A stretch of 30,554 nucleotides of DNA, taken from Odoribacter sp. UBA944. GTDB lineage: Bacteria; Bacteroidota; Bacteroidia; Bacteroidales; Marinifilaceae. Positions 22,689-30,533 of the stretch are shown here, piece by piece (position 1 is the first letter of the stretch; each line of letters opens with the position of its first letter). Both the position numbers and the translations under genes were made by a program. The stretch lies in the NCBI GenBank assembly GCA_002293375.1, contig DBDA01000033.1, forward strand, positions 11,415 to 41,968. Reading direction: 5' to 3'. The notes below the pieces were generated by a model, which worked only from the letters and a program-made list of their open reading frames with translations, was not told where the DNA came from and did not search any database.

Positions 22689-23663
22689 ATGGTCGGTTTT
22701 TTTAAATCTCTTTTTGCCGGAACGGCGGGAAAAGAGCGTCCGGAGGACAAGGTCGGGGAGGAAGCAAGCGAGAAGGAGAGGCAGCGGAAATTCGATATTT
22801 TGAAATACGATGGCCTGAAAGCCCTGAAAATCGGGAAAACAGGTTATGCCGCCCGGTGTTTCCGGGAGGCACTGGCCTTGCAGGAGGAGTTCCAGACGCT
22901 TACCTACCTGGCTGCGGCTTGTGTCCGTTTGCAGGAGCCGGAGGAGGCGTTGGCCGTTTACGACCGGCTGGCGGAACTGGACCCCGGTTTCAAGGATACT
23001 TTTCTGGAACGGGCCCGGCTATACTACGGGGAGAAGAAGCCGGAACAGGCTTTGGAGGAGTGCAGCCGGGCGCTTGCTTTGGACGAAACCGACCACCGGG
23101 TTTATCTGTTGATGGCAAGGGTCTACCGGCAACTTGACCGGCAGGAGGATGCGGTAGCGGCTTGTACCAAAGCCGCAGAACAGGCGGAAGGCAAGGCGGA
23201 AGCGTTGCTTTTGCGGATCGAACTGTATGTAGAGAGGAACCAGCCGCAGGAGGCTTTGGAGGATGCCAGAGTATTGATCGCCTTACACCCGGAGGAAGAG
23301 GGCGCTTACCTGCTCCGGGGGCGCGCATACGAAGCGCTGAAATTGCCGGAAAAAGCTCTGGAGGATTACCGACAGGTCATTGAATTGGATCCGTTTAACG
23401 AACAGGGGTATTTGGAGGCGGCCCGAGTCCTGATCCAGGAGGGACAAGCGGAAACCGCCGCCGGGTTGTTGGACGAAGCGATCGAGCAGTTGCCCGGTTG
23501 TGTCGGGGTTTACATCGCACGGGCAAAAACGAAGGAGGTATTGGGAGATGCGGCAGGCTCTGTCGCCGACCTGAAAACGGCAGAGGAGTTGCAGCAAAAC
23601 GACTCGGAACGCGAATACACAACGGTCAATTTTAACGATCTCTACACCCACCGACCGCTATGA
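22689..23663 (+). CDS. Tetratricopeptide repeat protein
   Basis: The product is 324 residues. From about residue 35 to 300 it is a tandem array of roughly seven to eight 34-residue TPR units, with repeated Ala-x-x-x-Tyr-x-x-x/Leu-x-Pro signatures such as EEALAVYDRLAELDPGF, EQALEECSRALALDETDH and EKALEDYRQVIELDPFN. No signal peptide is evident with this start, so it is probably cytoplasmic and acts as a protein-binding scaffold. The start at 22689 (MVGFFKSLFAG) was chosen because upstream codons look non-coding; ATG 22683 adds two residues. Its stop overlaps the start of the Rid/chorismatase-like gene by four bases (ATGA), so the two are translated together and may work together. Confidence 0.85.
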   Translation: MVGFFKSLFAGTAGKERPEDKVGEEASEKERQRKFDILKYDGLKALKIGKTGYAARCFREALALQEEFQTLTYLAAACVRLQEPEEALAVYDRLAELDPGFKDTFLERARLYYGEKKPEQALEECSRALALDETDHRVYLLMARVYRQLDRQEDAVAACTKAAEQAEGKAEALLLRIELYVERNQPQEALEDARVLIALHPEEEGAYLLRGRAYEALKLPEKALEDYRQVIELDPFNEQGYLEAARVLIQEGQAETAAGLLDEAIEQLPGCVGVYIARAKTKEVLGDAAGSVADLKTAEELQQNDSEREYTTVNFNDLYTHRPL

Positions 23664-24793
23664 TGCACGAAAAGCGGATAGAGTGGCCGGATCTGGCCGT
23701 TACTGCGGTTGTTCGCAGTTTTCGCCCCGAAAACGGGGTGGCGGAACACCATGCGGTTATAGAGACGGGAAACCGGCAGTTTTCCGCAGAGGAGCAATTC
23801 CGGGCCATCGGGTGTGCCGCAACGCGGTTGGCGGATCTGTTCCCCGGATGTACGCCTTTGTTCCGGCGCTATTTTGTGAGTGACGCTGCGAACCAGCAGC
23901 GTTTTTTGAAAACCGGGGAGGGATGCAGGTCTGTGGTGCAGCAACCGCCGCTGAATGGCAGCAAGGTTTGCCTGTGGATCTACCTAGCGGAGGGGGGGGA
24001 GTGTTCGTTCCGTGCAGGTAGCGCTGTGTGGAGGCATGCCGGTTATTCCCACATCTGTTGTTCCGGCCTTGATGTGCCCGGAGCGGACGAGTGTCGGGCG
24101 ACCGAAACTATTTTTAACCGGTATGCGGAGGAATTGGCCGGGTTCGGCTGTTCGCTGGCGGACCATTGCATCCGGACCTGGATCTATGTGCAAGGGGTGG
24201 ATGTTCACTACGCAGGAATGGTCCGGGCCCGAAAGGCTTTTTTTGAGCAAGAGGGGTTGACTCCCGGCACCCATTTTATTGCCAGTACCGGCATTGAGGG
24301 GAAAGCGATGGATCCCCGATCGCTGGTATTGATGGATGCCTACGCTATACACGGCATTGCTCCGGAGCAGGTCCGTTACTTACACGCTCCCGCCCACCTG
24401 AACCCTACGTATGAATACGGGGTTACTTTTGAACGGGGGACGGTGGTGGAGTACGGTGACCGGCGGCATGTTTTTATATCCGGTACGGCGAGTATCGACA
24501 ATAGGGGGGCTATTGTACACCCGGAAGATGTTACCGGGCAGACGGAGCGGGTGTTTGAAAATATCGGTGCGTTGCTGGCGGAGGCGGAGTGCGGCCTGGA
24601 GGATGTTATGCAGATGATCGTTTATCTGCGGGATACGGCCGATACCGAAAAGGTCCGGAGGTTTCTGGAAAAGAGGTGTGCCGGTATTCCTTACGCCCTG
24701 GTCTGGGCGCCTGTATGCCGTCCCGGCTGGTTGGTGGAGGCGGAGTGTATGGCGGTAAAAGCATGGAGGAATACGAGATTCGCTCCTTTTTAA
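23660..24793 (+). CDS. Two-domain Rid-superfamily (chorismatase-like) protein
   Basis: The product is 377 residues. The C-terminal part (about 245-370) has the YjgF/YER057c/UK114 fold pattern: Val-Phe-Ile-Ser-Gly-Thr-Ala-Ser-Ile, a helix Glu-Arg-Val-Phe-Glu-Asn-Ile-Gly-Ala-Leu-Leu, Asp-Val-Met-Gln-Met-Ile-Val-Tyr-Leu-Arg-Asp, and the end Cys-Arg-Pro-Gly-Trp-Leu-Val-Glu-Ala-Glu. The Arg that deaminating RidA enzymes use near this point is not obvious. The long N-terminal half (including HFIASTGIEGKAMDP) and overall size resemble chorismatases (FkbO/Hyg5/XanB2), which hydrolyse or rearrange chorismate to dihydroxy-cyclohexadienoate or hydroxybenzoate; that match is from memory and is tentative. 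It is translationally coupled to the TPR gene. No other chorismate genes are visible. Confidence 0.7.
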   Translation: MMHEKRIEWPDLAVTAVVRSFRPENGVAEHHAVIETGNRQFSAEEQFRAIGCAATRLADLFPGCTPLFRRYFVSDAANQQRFLKTGEGCRSVVQQPPLNGSKVCLWIYLAEGGECSFRAGSAVWRHAGYSHICCSGLDVPGADECRATETIFNRYAEELAGFGCSLADHCIRTWIYVQGVDVHYAGMVRARKAFFEQEGLTPGTHFIASTGIEGKAMDPRSLVLMDAYAIHGIAPEQVRYLHAPAHLNPTYEYGVTFERGTVVEYGDRRHVFISGTASIDNRGAIVHPEDVTGQTERVFENIGALLAEAECGLEDVMQMIVYLRDTADTEKVRRFLEKRCAGIPYALVWAPVCRPGWLVEAECMAVKAWRNTRFAPF

Positions 24794-24823
24794 ATGGCTT
24801 CGGCGGAAGATTCAAACAAGTTT

Positions 24824-25822
24824 TTAGTGCATGGGGTTTAGGGGGACGATCTCTCCCAAACGCGGAATGGCGATACGAATGTTCCGTTTCCCGGCCTCTT
24901 CGGCAAATACTTTGGGCGGATCGCTCAGCGGTTCGTCGGAGAGGTCGAAGGTTCCGTAGTGCATGGGGATGGTGATTCCGGCTCCCATTTTTTCGGAGGC
25001 GGTGAGGGAGTCGTAGGGCGAAATGTGGTTGGGCTGCATAAACCAGCGCGGTTTGTAGGCGCCGATCCCGAGCAGGGCGTAATCCGGCGAGCCGAACAGT
25101 TCCCGCACCTCTGAAAAGTGTTCTGAGTAACCGGTGTCTCCGCTGTAATAGAGGGAGATCCCGTTTACAGCGATGAGAAAGGCCCCCCACAGTCGTTTTC
25201 CGCCGTCCTGCACGGAGCGTTTTCCCCAATGCTGGGAAGGCAGGAAGGTGATCTTTACCTCGCCGTCCACCAATTGCTGGTACCAACCCGCTTCGATCAC
25301 TGCCGCACCCGGGATCCATTTCCGGATCAAAGCGCCGGTCCCCAGGCCGGCAAATACTTGCATCCGGGGGCTGTTGCGGTAGAGGCTGGCGATGCTTTTT
25401 TTGTCCGTATGGTCGAAGTGATCGTGGCTAAGCAGCAGGTAATCCACGTTTTTGAAGAGTTCGGGGTTGGCCGGAAGTTTGCTTTGCCGGCGCACGAAAG
25501 GGATGTTCCCGAATACGGGGTCGAACATCAGCCGCTTCCCTCCGATCTGCATGTAAAAGGAGTTGTGGCCCAGCCATACTAAAAAATCGCCCGGTATGTC
25601 CTGCAGGGAGTGCAGGTATTCTATTTCGGGGTCCCATTTCTCTTCCCGCTTCTCTTTGCGCTGGGGATTGGGGGATAGGCGCCACTTCAATACATTTCCG
25701 ATCCCCTGTTTTTTGCGGTGGTACCGGTTTACAAAACGCCCCCGTACAACCGGGTTTCCCCGCCAGTAAGGTTTGACGGTCAGCAAACCTTCGTTCCGTC
25801 GAAAAGATATGTGGTGGCTCAT
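24824..25822 (-). CDS. MBL-fold metallohydrolase (NAPE-PLD/UlaG-like)
   Basis: The product is 332 residues. The metal motif His133-x-His135-x-Asp137-His138 (SHDHFDHTD) is complete, and later ligands appear as a His in Ser-Gln-His-Trp-Gly, an Asp in Tyr-Ser-Gly-Asp-Thr-Gly-Tyr, and a His in Met-His-Tyr-Gly-Thr-Phe. The order, with Trp-Leu-Gly-His-Asn-Ser-Phe and Phe-Asp-Pro-Val-Phe, fits the NAPE-hydrolysing phospholipase D-like and UlaG-like branch, so a lipid or phosphodiester substrate is possible. ATG 25822 was chosen because a -7 box (25851-25844) ends 21 bases upstream; a TTG farther out would fall inside that box. It converges with the Rid-like gene, with a 30-base gap. Confidence 0.88.
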   Translation of the reverse strand: MSHHISFRRNEGLLTVKPYWRGNPVVRGRFVNRYHRKKQGIGNVLKWRLSPNPQRKEKREEKWDPEIEYLHSLQDIPGDFLVWLGHNSFYMQIGGKRLMFDPVFGNIPFVRRQSKLPANPELFKNVDYLLLSHDHFDHTDKKSIASLYRNSPRMQVFAGLGTGALIRKWIPGAAVIEAGWYQQLVDGEVKITFLPSQHWGKRSVQDGGKRLWGAFLIAVNGISLYYSGDTGYSEHFSEVRELFGSPDYALLGIGAYKPRWFMQPNHISPYDSLTASEKMGAGITIPMHYGTFDLSDEPLSDPPKVFAEEAGKRNIRIAIPRLGEIVPLNPMH

Positions 25823-25843
25823 CTGCGCTTGGTGAATAATGGA

Positions 25844-25851
25844 CAAATATA
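25844..25851 (-). promoter_or_regulatory. -7 box (TATATTTG) of the MBL-fold hydrolase gene
   Basis: CAAATATA on the plus strand is TATATTTG on the minus strand, a full match, 21 bases before the ATG at 25822. The nearest upstream TTG is 14 bases away, shorter than usual. Confidence 0.45.
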
Positions 25852-25953
25852 GCTAAAACCGGGAACAATCGCTAAAGGCTTGCTGTTAAAAGCGGGACAA
25901 AGGTTTACGGCGGAGCTGTCTGTATAGTCTGTCTATTCTCTTTTGTGCCTTTG

Positions 25954-26008
25954 GAATACCTACGGAACACCTGCGGAATACCTGCGGAACACGTACGGAA
26001 CACGTGCC
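25954..26008. repeat. Five tandem copies of an 11-bp repeat upstream of the ABC-F gene
   Basis: Five head-to-tail units of 11 bases: GAATACCTACG (25954), GAACACCTGCG (25965), GAATACCTGCG (25976), GAACACGTACG (25987) and GAACACGTGCC (25998). The consensus is GAAYACSTRCG. The period equals about one helical turn. The rest of the 358-base spacer (25823-26180) holds only the two -7 boxes listed. Confidence 0.85.
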
Positions 26009-26147
26009 AGTCTGTGAGGTGTGTTGGGGATGGGTTTCCGGGGTGTCGTTTGGATGCAATTTACGGATTTTTTTGCTTTTTCGGAAGGGGGAGGGTGGTT
26101 TTTGTTGTTGGGTGTATCCGGAAGTGTCTCGTCCTGCAAAAATTAGT

Positions 26148-26155
26148 TACCTTTG
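26148..26155 (+). promoter_or_regulatory. -7 box (TACCTTTG) of the ABC-F gene
   Basis: Full match to TAnnTTTG, ending 25 bases before the ATG at 26181. No TTG is present at the normal -33 distance. Confidence 0.5.
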
Positions 26156-26180
26156 CCTCCTGTTGTAAAATGGTTTTGTG

Positions 26181-27827
26181 ATGATTTCAGCAGATGCTTT
26201 GGCCGTGGAGTTCGGCGACCGTGTTCTTTTTAAGGATGTCTCTTTTCAGATCAATGAGAAGGACCGGATTGCCCTGATGGGCAAAAACGGGGCCGGGAAA
26301 TCGACCCTGTTGAAGATCCTGGCGGGGGAGCGGAAACCGACCAGAGGATCGGTTTCCGCCCCGAAGGATGCAGTGATTGCGTATCTTCCCCAGCACTTGA
26401 TGACGGAGGATGGACGGACGGTTTTTGAAGAGGCGTCCCAGGCTTTCGCCCATTTGTTCGAGATGGAACGGCGGATCGAGGAGCTGAACCGGCAGTTGAC
26501 AGAACGCACTGATTATGACTCCCCGGAGTATTTTAAGTTGATTGAGGATGTTTCTGCGCTGAGTGAGAAATTTTACAGTATTGACCAGACGCATTTTGAG
26601 GCGGATGTGGAAAAAACGTTGATGGGGTTGGGTTTTAAGCGGGAGGAGTTGCACAAACCGACCGCTGCATTCAGCGGCGGGTGGCGGATGCGGATTGAAT
26701 TGGCCAAAATGCTGTTGAAGAATCCGGATGTGCTTTTGCTGGATGAACCGACCAATCATTTGGACATTGACTCTATCCAGTGGCTGGAGGATTTTTTGGT
26801 GAGCAGCGGCCGGGCGGTTGTTTTGATATCGCACGACCGGGCTTTTGTGGACCGGATCACGACCCGCACCATTGAGGTGACTATGGGGCGGATCTATGAT
26901 TATAAAGTCAACTACTCCCAATACCTGGTGTTGCGCCGGGAGAGGCGGATGCACCAGCAAAAGGCTTATGATGAGCAGCAAAAGATGATTGCCGAGACCC
27001 GGGAGTTTATTGAGCGGTTCAAAGGTACGTATTCCAAGACCCTGCAGGTGCAGTCCCGGGTGAAGATGTTGGAGAAGCTGGAGGTTGTGGAGGTGGATGA
27101 GGAGGATACTTCGGCGCTCCGCCTGAAATTTCCGCCCTCTCCCCGTTCGGGCAGTTATCCTGTTGTTGTGCAGGAGTTGTCCAAACAGTACGGGGAACAT
27201 CCTGTTTTTAACGGGGCCGGTTTCACTATTGAGCGGGGCGAAAAGGTTGCTTTTGTGGGCAGGAACGGGGAAGGGAAGTCTACGCTGGTGAAATGCATCA
27301 TGGATGAGGTCCGGGACTATACGGGTACCCTTACCCTGGGACACAATGTCCGGATCGGTTATTTTGCTCAAAATCAGGCTTCTCTGCTGGATGAAAACCT
27401 GACCGTTTACCAGACGGTGGATGAGGTTACGCCTTTGGAGTTGAAAAGCAATACCAAAAATTTACTGGGGGCGTTTATGTTCAGCGGGGATGATATCGAT
27501 AAAAAGGTGAAGGTGCTCTCCGGCGGCGAGCGTACCCGGCTGGCTATGATCAAACTGTTGCTTCAGCCGGTGAATTTGCTGATCCTGGACGAACCGACCA
27601 ATCATCTGGACCTGAAAACCAAGGATATTTTGAAAAATGCCCTGATCGATTTTGACGGTACCCTGATCGTTGTTTCGCACGACCGGGATTTTCTGAACGG
27701 GTTGACGACCAAGGTGTATGAGTTCGGGAATAAAAAGGTGACGGAGCACCTGGAGGATATCAACGGTTTCCTGCGGAAAAAGAAGCTGGAGAATCTCCGG
27801 GAGATCGAGCGGCGCAATCCTGCCTGA
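26181..27827 (+). CDS. ABC-F family ATPase (translation-associated)
   Basis: The product is 548 residues and contains two ABC ATPase domains with no membrane part, the hallmark of ABC-F proteins, which act at the ribosomal E site and in some members protect against antibiotics. Domain 1 has Gly-Lys-Asn-Gly-Ala-Gly-Lys-Ser at 34-41, Phe-Ser-Gly-Gly-Trp and Leu-Leu-Leu-Asp-Glu-Pro-Thr-Asn-His-Leu-Asp. A basic, helical linker (RERRMHQQKAYDEQQKMIAE and following) is the P-site interaction region. Domain 2 has Gly-Arg-Asn-Gly-Glu-Gly-Lys-Ser, Leu-Ser-Gly-Gly-Glu-Arg and Leu-Ile-Leu-Asp-Glu-Pro-Thr-Asn-His-Leu-Asp. Catalytic Glu residues are intact in both. The ATG at 26181 is preferred to the GTG just before it. 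It is probably a housekeeping member rather than a dedicated resistance factor; the sequence cannot settle that. Confidence 0.93.
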   Translation: MISADALAVEFGDRVLFKDVSFQINEKDRIALMGKNGAGKSTLLKILAGERKPTRGSVSAPKDAVIAYLPQHLMTEDGRTVFEEASQAFAHLFEMERRIEELNRQLTERTDYDSPEYFKLIEDVSALSEKFYSIDQTHFEADVEKTLMGLGFKREELHKPTAAFSGGWRMRIELAKMLLKNPDVLLLDEPTNHLDIDSIQWLEDFLVSSGRAVVLISHDRAFVDRITTRTIEVTMGRIYDYKVNYSQYLVLRRERRMHQQKAYDEQQKMIAETREFIERFKGTYSKTLQVQSRVKMLEKLEVVEVDEEDTSALRLKFPPSPRSGSYPVVVQELSKQYGEHPVFNGAGFTIERGEKVAFVGRNGEGKSTLVKCIMDEVRDYTGTLTLGHNVRIGYFAQNQASLLDENLTVYQTVDEVTPLELKSNTKNLLGAFMFSGDDIDKKVKVLSGGERTRLAMIKLLLQPVNLLILDEPTNHLDLKTKDILKNALIDFDGTLIVVSHDRDFLNGLTTKVYEFGNKKVTEHLEDINGFLRKKKLENLREIERRNPA

Positions 27828-27880
27828 AACAGGTCCGCTCTTCTCTCCCGGTCCGATCCCCGGCTATGGTTTGAGGTACT

Positions 27881-29749
27881 TTATTGTTTCTCCGTCTCAA
27901 TGATAAACACTCCGTTTTTTGCCTTCTCCCCATAGGTTTCAATGGCAGTGGCATTTTTCTGGATGGTAACAGACCGGATCTCCTCATCCGATAGTTTGTC
28001 AAAGGCAGCTTTATTGCTCTCTTTCCCGTCTATTATGATCAGTGCGTCCGACAGGATTCTCAGCTCTGCCAGTATATCCGAAAGTTTGTTGGTTTGCTGG
28101 CGGGAGCGGTGATATACATGTATACTCGATGCGTTGGATGTTTTGTCTGATACGCCCCCCGACAATGAGAAGGTTACCGGTAGCATATACTCCACAGCAA
28201 CGGCTTTCCCTCTCTGCTTTCCCGGTTCCCAATCCGGCAATTCCCGGATCACCCGCAAAGCCTCCGCATCCAAAAGCGAATCGGCGGATTCTATTACATG
28301 CACATTGGCTACCTTTCCCGATGCTGTCACTGTAAATTTTATGAGCACTCTTCCCTGGATTCCGTTTTCATGGGCCTTTTTCGGATAGACAAGTTTGCTG
28401 TTTATGTAGTGCATAACTCCGCCCTCTACCGGCAAACGGGGCATGTCTTCCACCACCACAAAAACTTCTTCATCGGATAGAACAGTATCCCGGAGGGGAG
28501 CCGTCATGACTACAACGGGCTCCGGATGAACAGGTTCCGGATGCATCTGTACCTGAAGCGGTCGCTCCGGTTGTACGCTCACCTCTATACTCTTTTTTCC
28601 CACAAAGGAACACACCAGCGTGGCGTTCTCCGGAGCGCTCAGGGAGAATCCTCCGCCCGAACCCGTCGTCACTCCGATGTTTGATCCTTTTATGATCACT
28701 ATTGCCCCGGGGAGCGCATCTCCTTTTTCATCGGTCACTTTCCCGGTAACTGTGATGGTCCCTTTGGACCGTTTCCCGTCGATTTCGCTTTCGCCGGACA
28801 GCAACGTTCCGGCGATGGTAACCGGCCGTGTTTCGTGCAACCCGGAGCTGTTTTCCGCCCCATAGCTATCTGCCAGGGCACGGGCATTTCCGGCCAGTAC
28901 CAAACAGACTGTCAGCGGAAGCAGCAACAGGTATTTGGCCAGGCCGATCCTGGAACTTCTTTTTTTATTCATCATAACAATGCGTTTTTTTAATTGTGAA
29001 ACTGTAAAATTGGTTGCGATGGGAATTCTGTCCGGCTGATGCGAAAGGCGCAGGAGGTGGTACTGGTAGTTTTTCCGGTTAAAGCCGGAGGAGACCACAT
29101 CTTTGTCGGCCAGAAATTCGAGGTTTTGTCTGATCTCGCGGCGCAATAGCCAGGCCGCGGGGTTAAACCAGCAAAACACGCAAACCAGTTCGCTGATCAG
29201 CATGTCTGCCGAGTGTCCCTGCCGGACGTGCACTTTTTCGTGTGTCACGATCTCTTGCAGTTCCCGGAGTGTATACTCGTCCGGGTTCACAAATATCCAT
29301 CTCAGGAAGGAAAAAGGCGCCACTCCTTCTCCGGGGGATATGATGTTCGTATTCAATGAAGAAAGCGGACGCCCTTTGGCTGCCAGCCGGCAGATGCCCG
29401 CCACCTGCACCGCCATGCGGCAAAGGAGGAAAGCGATGCCCGCGGCGTAGAGCGTCCACAACAGGCTTTCCCACGGAAAGGGAACGCCGGCGGTAAGCGG
29501 TTCGGCGGTTACGACGATCTCTTCCAATTCTGTCCGGAAATCCGCTACGTACCGGATGATCGGCTGTTTTCCGACTGTCGGGAAAGAGAGGTTGATCAAC
29601 GGATAGAGGAAGGAGACGACCAATACAGACCAGAGGCAGAGCCTTTTTATTCCGAAAAAGGTGTCTTTCCCGAATAACAGCCGATAAAAGAGCCAGAACA
29701 GGAGGAGGGCTGTATTTACCTGGACGATGTAAATGAGCAATGGCTTCAT
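27881..29749 (-). CDS. BlaR1-like M56 membrane peptidase fused to carboxypeptidase-regulatory, TonB_C and plug-like domains
   Basis: The product is 622 residues. Helices at about 5-23, 36-54, 94-115 and 270-290 frame a cytoplasmic M56 zinc peptidase with His170-Glu171-x-x-His174 (HEKVHVRQGHSAD) and Glu-Phe-Leu-Ala-Asp-Lys downstream, as in BlaR1/MecR1. The periplasmic part holds a carboxypeptidase-regulatory-like beta-sandwich (about 332-402, Gly-Lys-Val-Thr-Asp-Glu-Lys-Gly-Asp-Ala-Leu-Pro-Gly-Ala), a TonB C-terminal domain (about 445-528, Tyr-Pro-x-x-Ala-x-Glu-Asn-Gly-Ile-Gln-Gly-Arg-Val) and a plug-like tail (about 555-620, Ile-Ile-Ile-Asp-Gly-Lys-Glu, Tyr-Gly-Glu-Lys-Ala-Lys-Asn-Gly-Val-Phe-Ile-Ile). 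It starts one base after the BlaI-type repressor gene and probably cleaves that repressor on an envelope signal; the signal is unknown. Confidence 0.88.
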   Translation of the reverse strand: MKPLLIYIVQVNTALLLFWLFYRLLFGKDTFFGIKRLCLWSVLVVSFLYPLINLSFPTVGKQPIIRYVADFRTELEEIVVTAEPLTAGVPFPWESLLWTLYAAGIAFLLCRMAVQVAGICRLAAKGRPLSSLNTNIISPGEGVAPFSFLRWIFVNPDEYTLRELQEIVTHEKVHVRQGHSADMLISELVCVFCWFNPAAWLLRREIRQNLEFLADKDVVSSGFNRKNYQYHLLRLSHQPDRIPIATNFTVSQLKKRIVMMNKKRSSRIGLAKYLLLLPLTVCLVLAGNARALADSYGAENSSGLHETRPVTIAGTLLSGESEIDGKRSKGTITVTGKVTDEKGDALPGAIVIIKGSNIGVTTGSGGGFSLSAPENATLVCSFVGKKSIEVSVQPERPLQVQMHPEPVHPEPVVVMTAPLRDTVLSDEEVFVVVEDMPRLPVEGGVMHYINSKLVYPKKAHENGIQGRVLIKFTVTASGKVANVHVIESADSLLDAEALRVIRELPDWEPGKQRGKAVAVEYMLPVTFSLSGGVSDKTSNASSIHVYHRSRQQTNKLSDILAELRILSDALIIIDGKESNKAAFDKLSDEEIRSVTIQKNATAIETYGEKAKNGVFIIETEKQ

Positions 29750-29750
29750 G

Positions 29751-30107
29751 TTATTTCTTTTCGATCAGGTGAATGATCTCTTTCAGCTCTTCCGCCGATA
29801 TCTGTTGTTTCCGGGCGAAGAAGGTCACCAACTCTTTGTAGGAGTTGTCGAAGTAGTCGCGCACGACCCCGGACATGAAGCGGACTTTGTAGTCGTTCTC
29901 TTCGATCAGCGGCCTGTAGGCGTAGGTGTTTCCGAAGCGCTTGCTTTGTACATACCCTTTTTTCTCCAGGTTTTTCACGATGGAGGCTACTGTGGTGTAG
30001 GGAGGAAGGGGTTCTTCCATCCGGTTCATGAAATCCTTGACGGCTCCTTCTCCGGTTTGCCAGATCCGCAGCATGATCTCTTCTTCTTGAAAGGTTAGTT
30101 TTTCCAT
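29751..30107 (-). CDS. BlaI/MecI/CopY-family transcriptional repressor
   Basis: The product is 118 residues, the usual length. The N-terminal winged helix (about 5-72) starts Leu-Thr-Phe-Gln-Glu-Glu-Glu-Ile-Met-Leu-Arg-Ile-Trp and has the recognition region Pro-Pro-Tyr-Thr-Thr-Val-Ala-Ser-Ile-Val-Lys-Asn-Leu-Glu-Lys-Lys-Gly. The C-terminal helices (about 78-118) provide dimerisation. Such proteins bind operators as dimers until cleaved after signalling by a partner M56 protein, which is encoded one base downstream. A perfect inverted repeat sits in the promoter, consistent with autorepression of the pair. Confidence 0.93.
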   Translation of the reverse strand: MEKLTFQEEEIMLRIWQTGEGAVKDFMNRMEEPLPPYTTVASIVKNLEKKGYVQSKRFGNTYAYRPLIEENDYKVRFMSGVVRDYFDNSYKELVTFFARKQQISAEELKEIIHLIEKK

Positions 30108-30130
30108 GATTGATGTATACGATCACATCG

Positions 30131-30160
30131 CAAATCTACGAACTTTTCGTAATACAACAA
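30131..30160 (-). promoter_or_regulatory. Promoter of the repressor–M56 operon
   Basis: On the minus strand TTG (30160-30158), a 19-base spacer and TAGATTTG (30138-30131) match the Bacteroidales consensus. The -7 box ends 23 bases before the ATG at 30107. Confidence 0.65.
30137..30151. promoter_or_regulatory. Candidate BlaI-type operator TACGAA-CTT-TTCGTA
   Basis: A perfect 6-base inverted repeat with a 3-base centre lies between the -33 and -7 boxes and overlaps the end of the -7 box. BlaI/MecI operators are short dyads beginning with TAC, so position and sequence both fit a repressor site. Binding by the adjacent repressor is inferred. Confidence 0.6.
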
Positions 30161-30183
30161 GCGTTTTATTGATTTTTAACAAA

Positions 30184-30216
30184 AAAGAAATAGAGAGTGC
30201 CGGACAGACACTCTCT
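30184..30216 (-). terminator. Intrinsic terminator of rpsT
   Basis: Read on the minus strand, AGAGAGTG pairs with CACTCTCT (plus-strand arms 30209-30216 and 30192-30199) around a 9-base loop, followed by ATTTCTTTTTTG. It lies 33 bases after the rpsT stop. Confidence 0.8.
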
Positions 30217-30249
30217 TTTATGTGTTGAATTCTCCTAAAGAAGAAGGAG

Positions 30250-30501
30250 TTACAGTTTGTTTACGTGCAGGGTAAGTTTGGATTTCAGGTTGGCGGCTTT
30301 GTTGGCGTGTATGATGTTCCGTTTGGCCAATTTATCCAACATGGCGACAACTTTGGGCAGCAATTCGGCGGCTACACTTTTTTCCGTTGTCAGGCGGACT
30401 TTCTTCACAGCGTTTCTGGCTGTTTTGGCATAGTAACGGTTCCGCTCCCTCCGGGTCGCTGTTTGTCTGATTCTCTTTTCTGCTGATTTGTGATTTGCCA
30501 T
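30250..30501 (-). CDS. rpsT: 30S ribosomal protein S20
   Basis: The product is 83 residues, very basic and helical, with the typical start MANHKSAEKRIRQTATRRER and the later His-Ala-Asn-Lys-Ala-Ala-Asn-Leu-Lys-Ser-Lys-Leu near the C-terminus. S20 binds 16S rRNA early in 30S assembly. The gene lies 32 bases after a tRNA 3' end on the same strand, so it may be transcribed from the tRNA promoter or from one in the AT-rich gap (30502-30533), where I see no full TAnnTTTG box on this strand. Confidence 0.97.
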   Translation of the reverse strand: MANHKSAEKRIRQTATRRERNRYYAKTARNAVKKVRLTTEKSVAAELLPKVVAMLDKLAKRNIIHANKAANLKSKLTLHVNKL

Positions 30502-30533
30502 CTCTACAACTATAAAATATATTTTACTTTGTG

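Noticed and set aside
25945..26181. Small open frame of 78 residues across the 11-bp repeats
   Set aside because: The protein is an unstructured Cys/Gly-rich run, the start lacks context, and it ends at the ABC-F start; the repeat is better explained as non-coding DNA.
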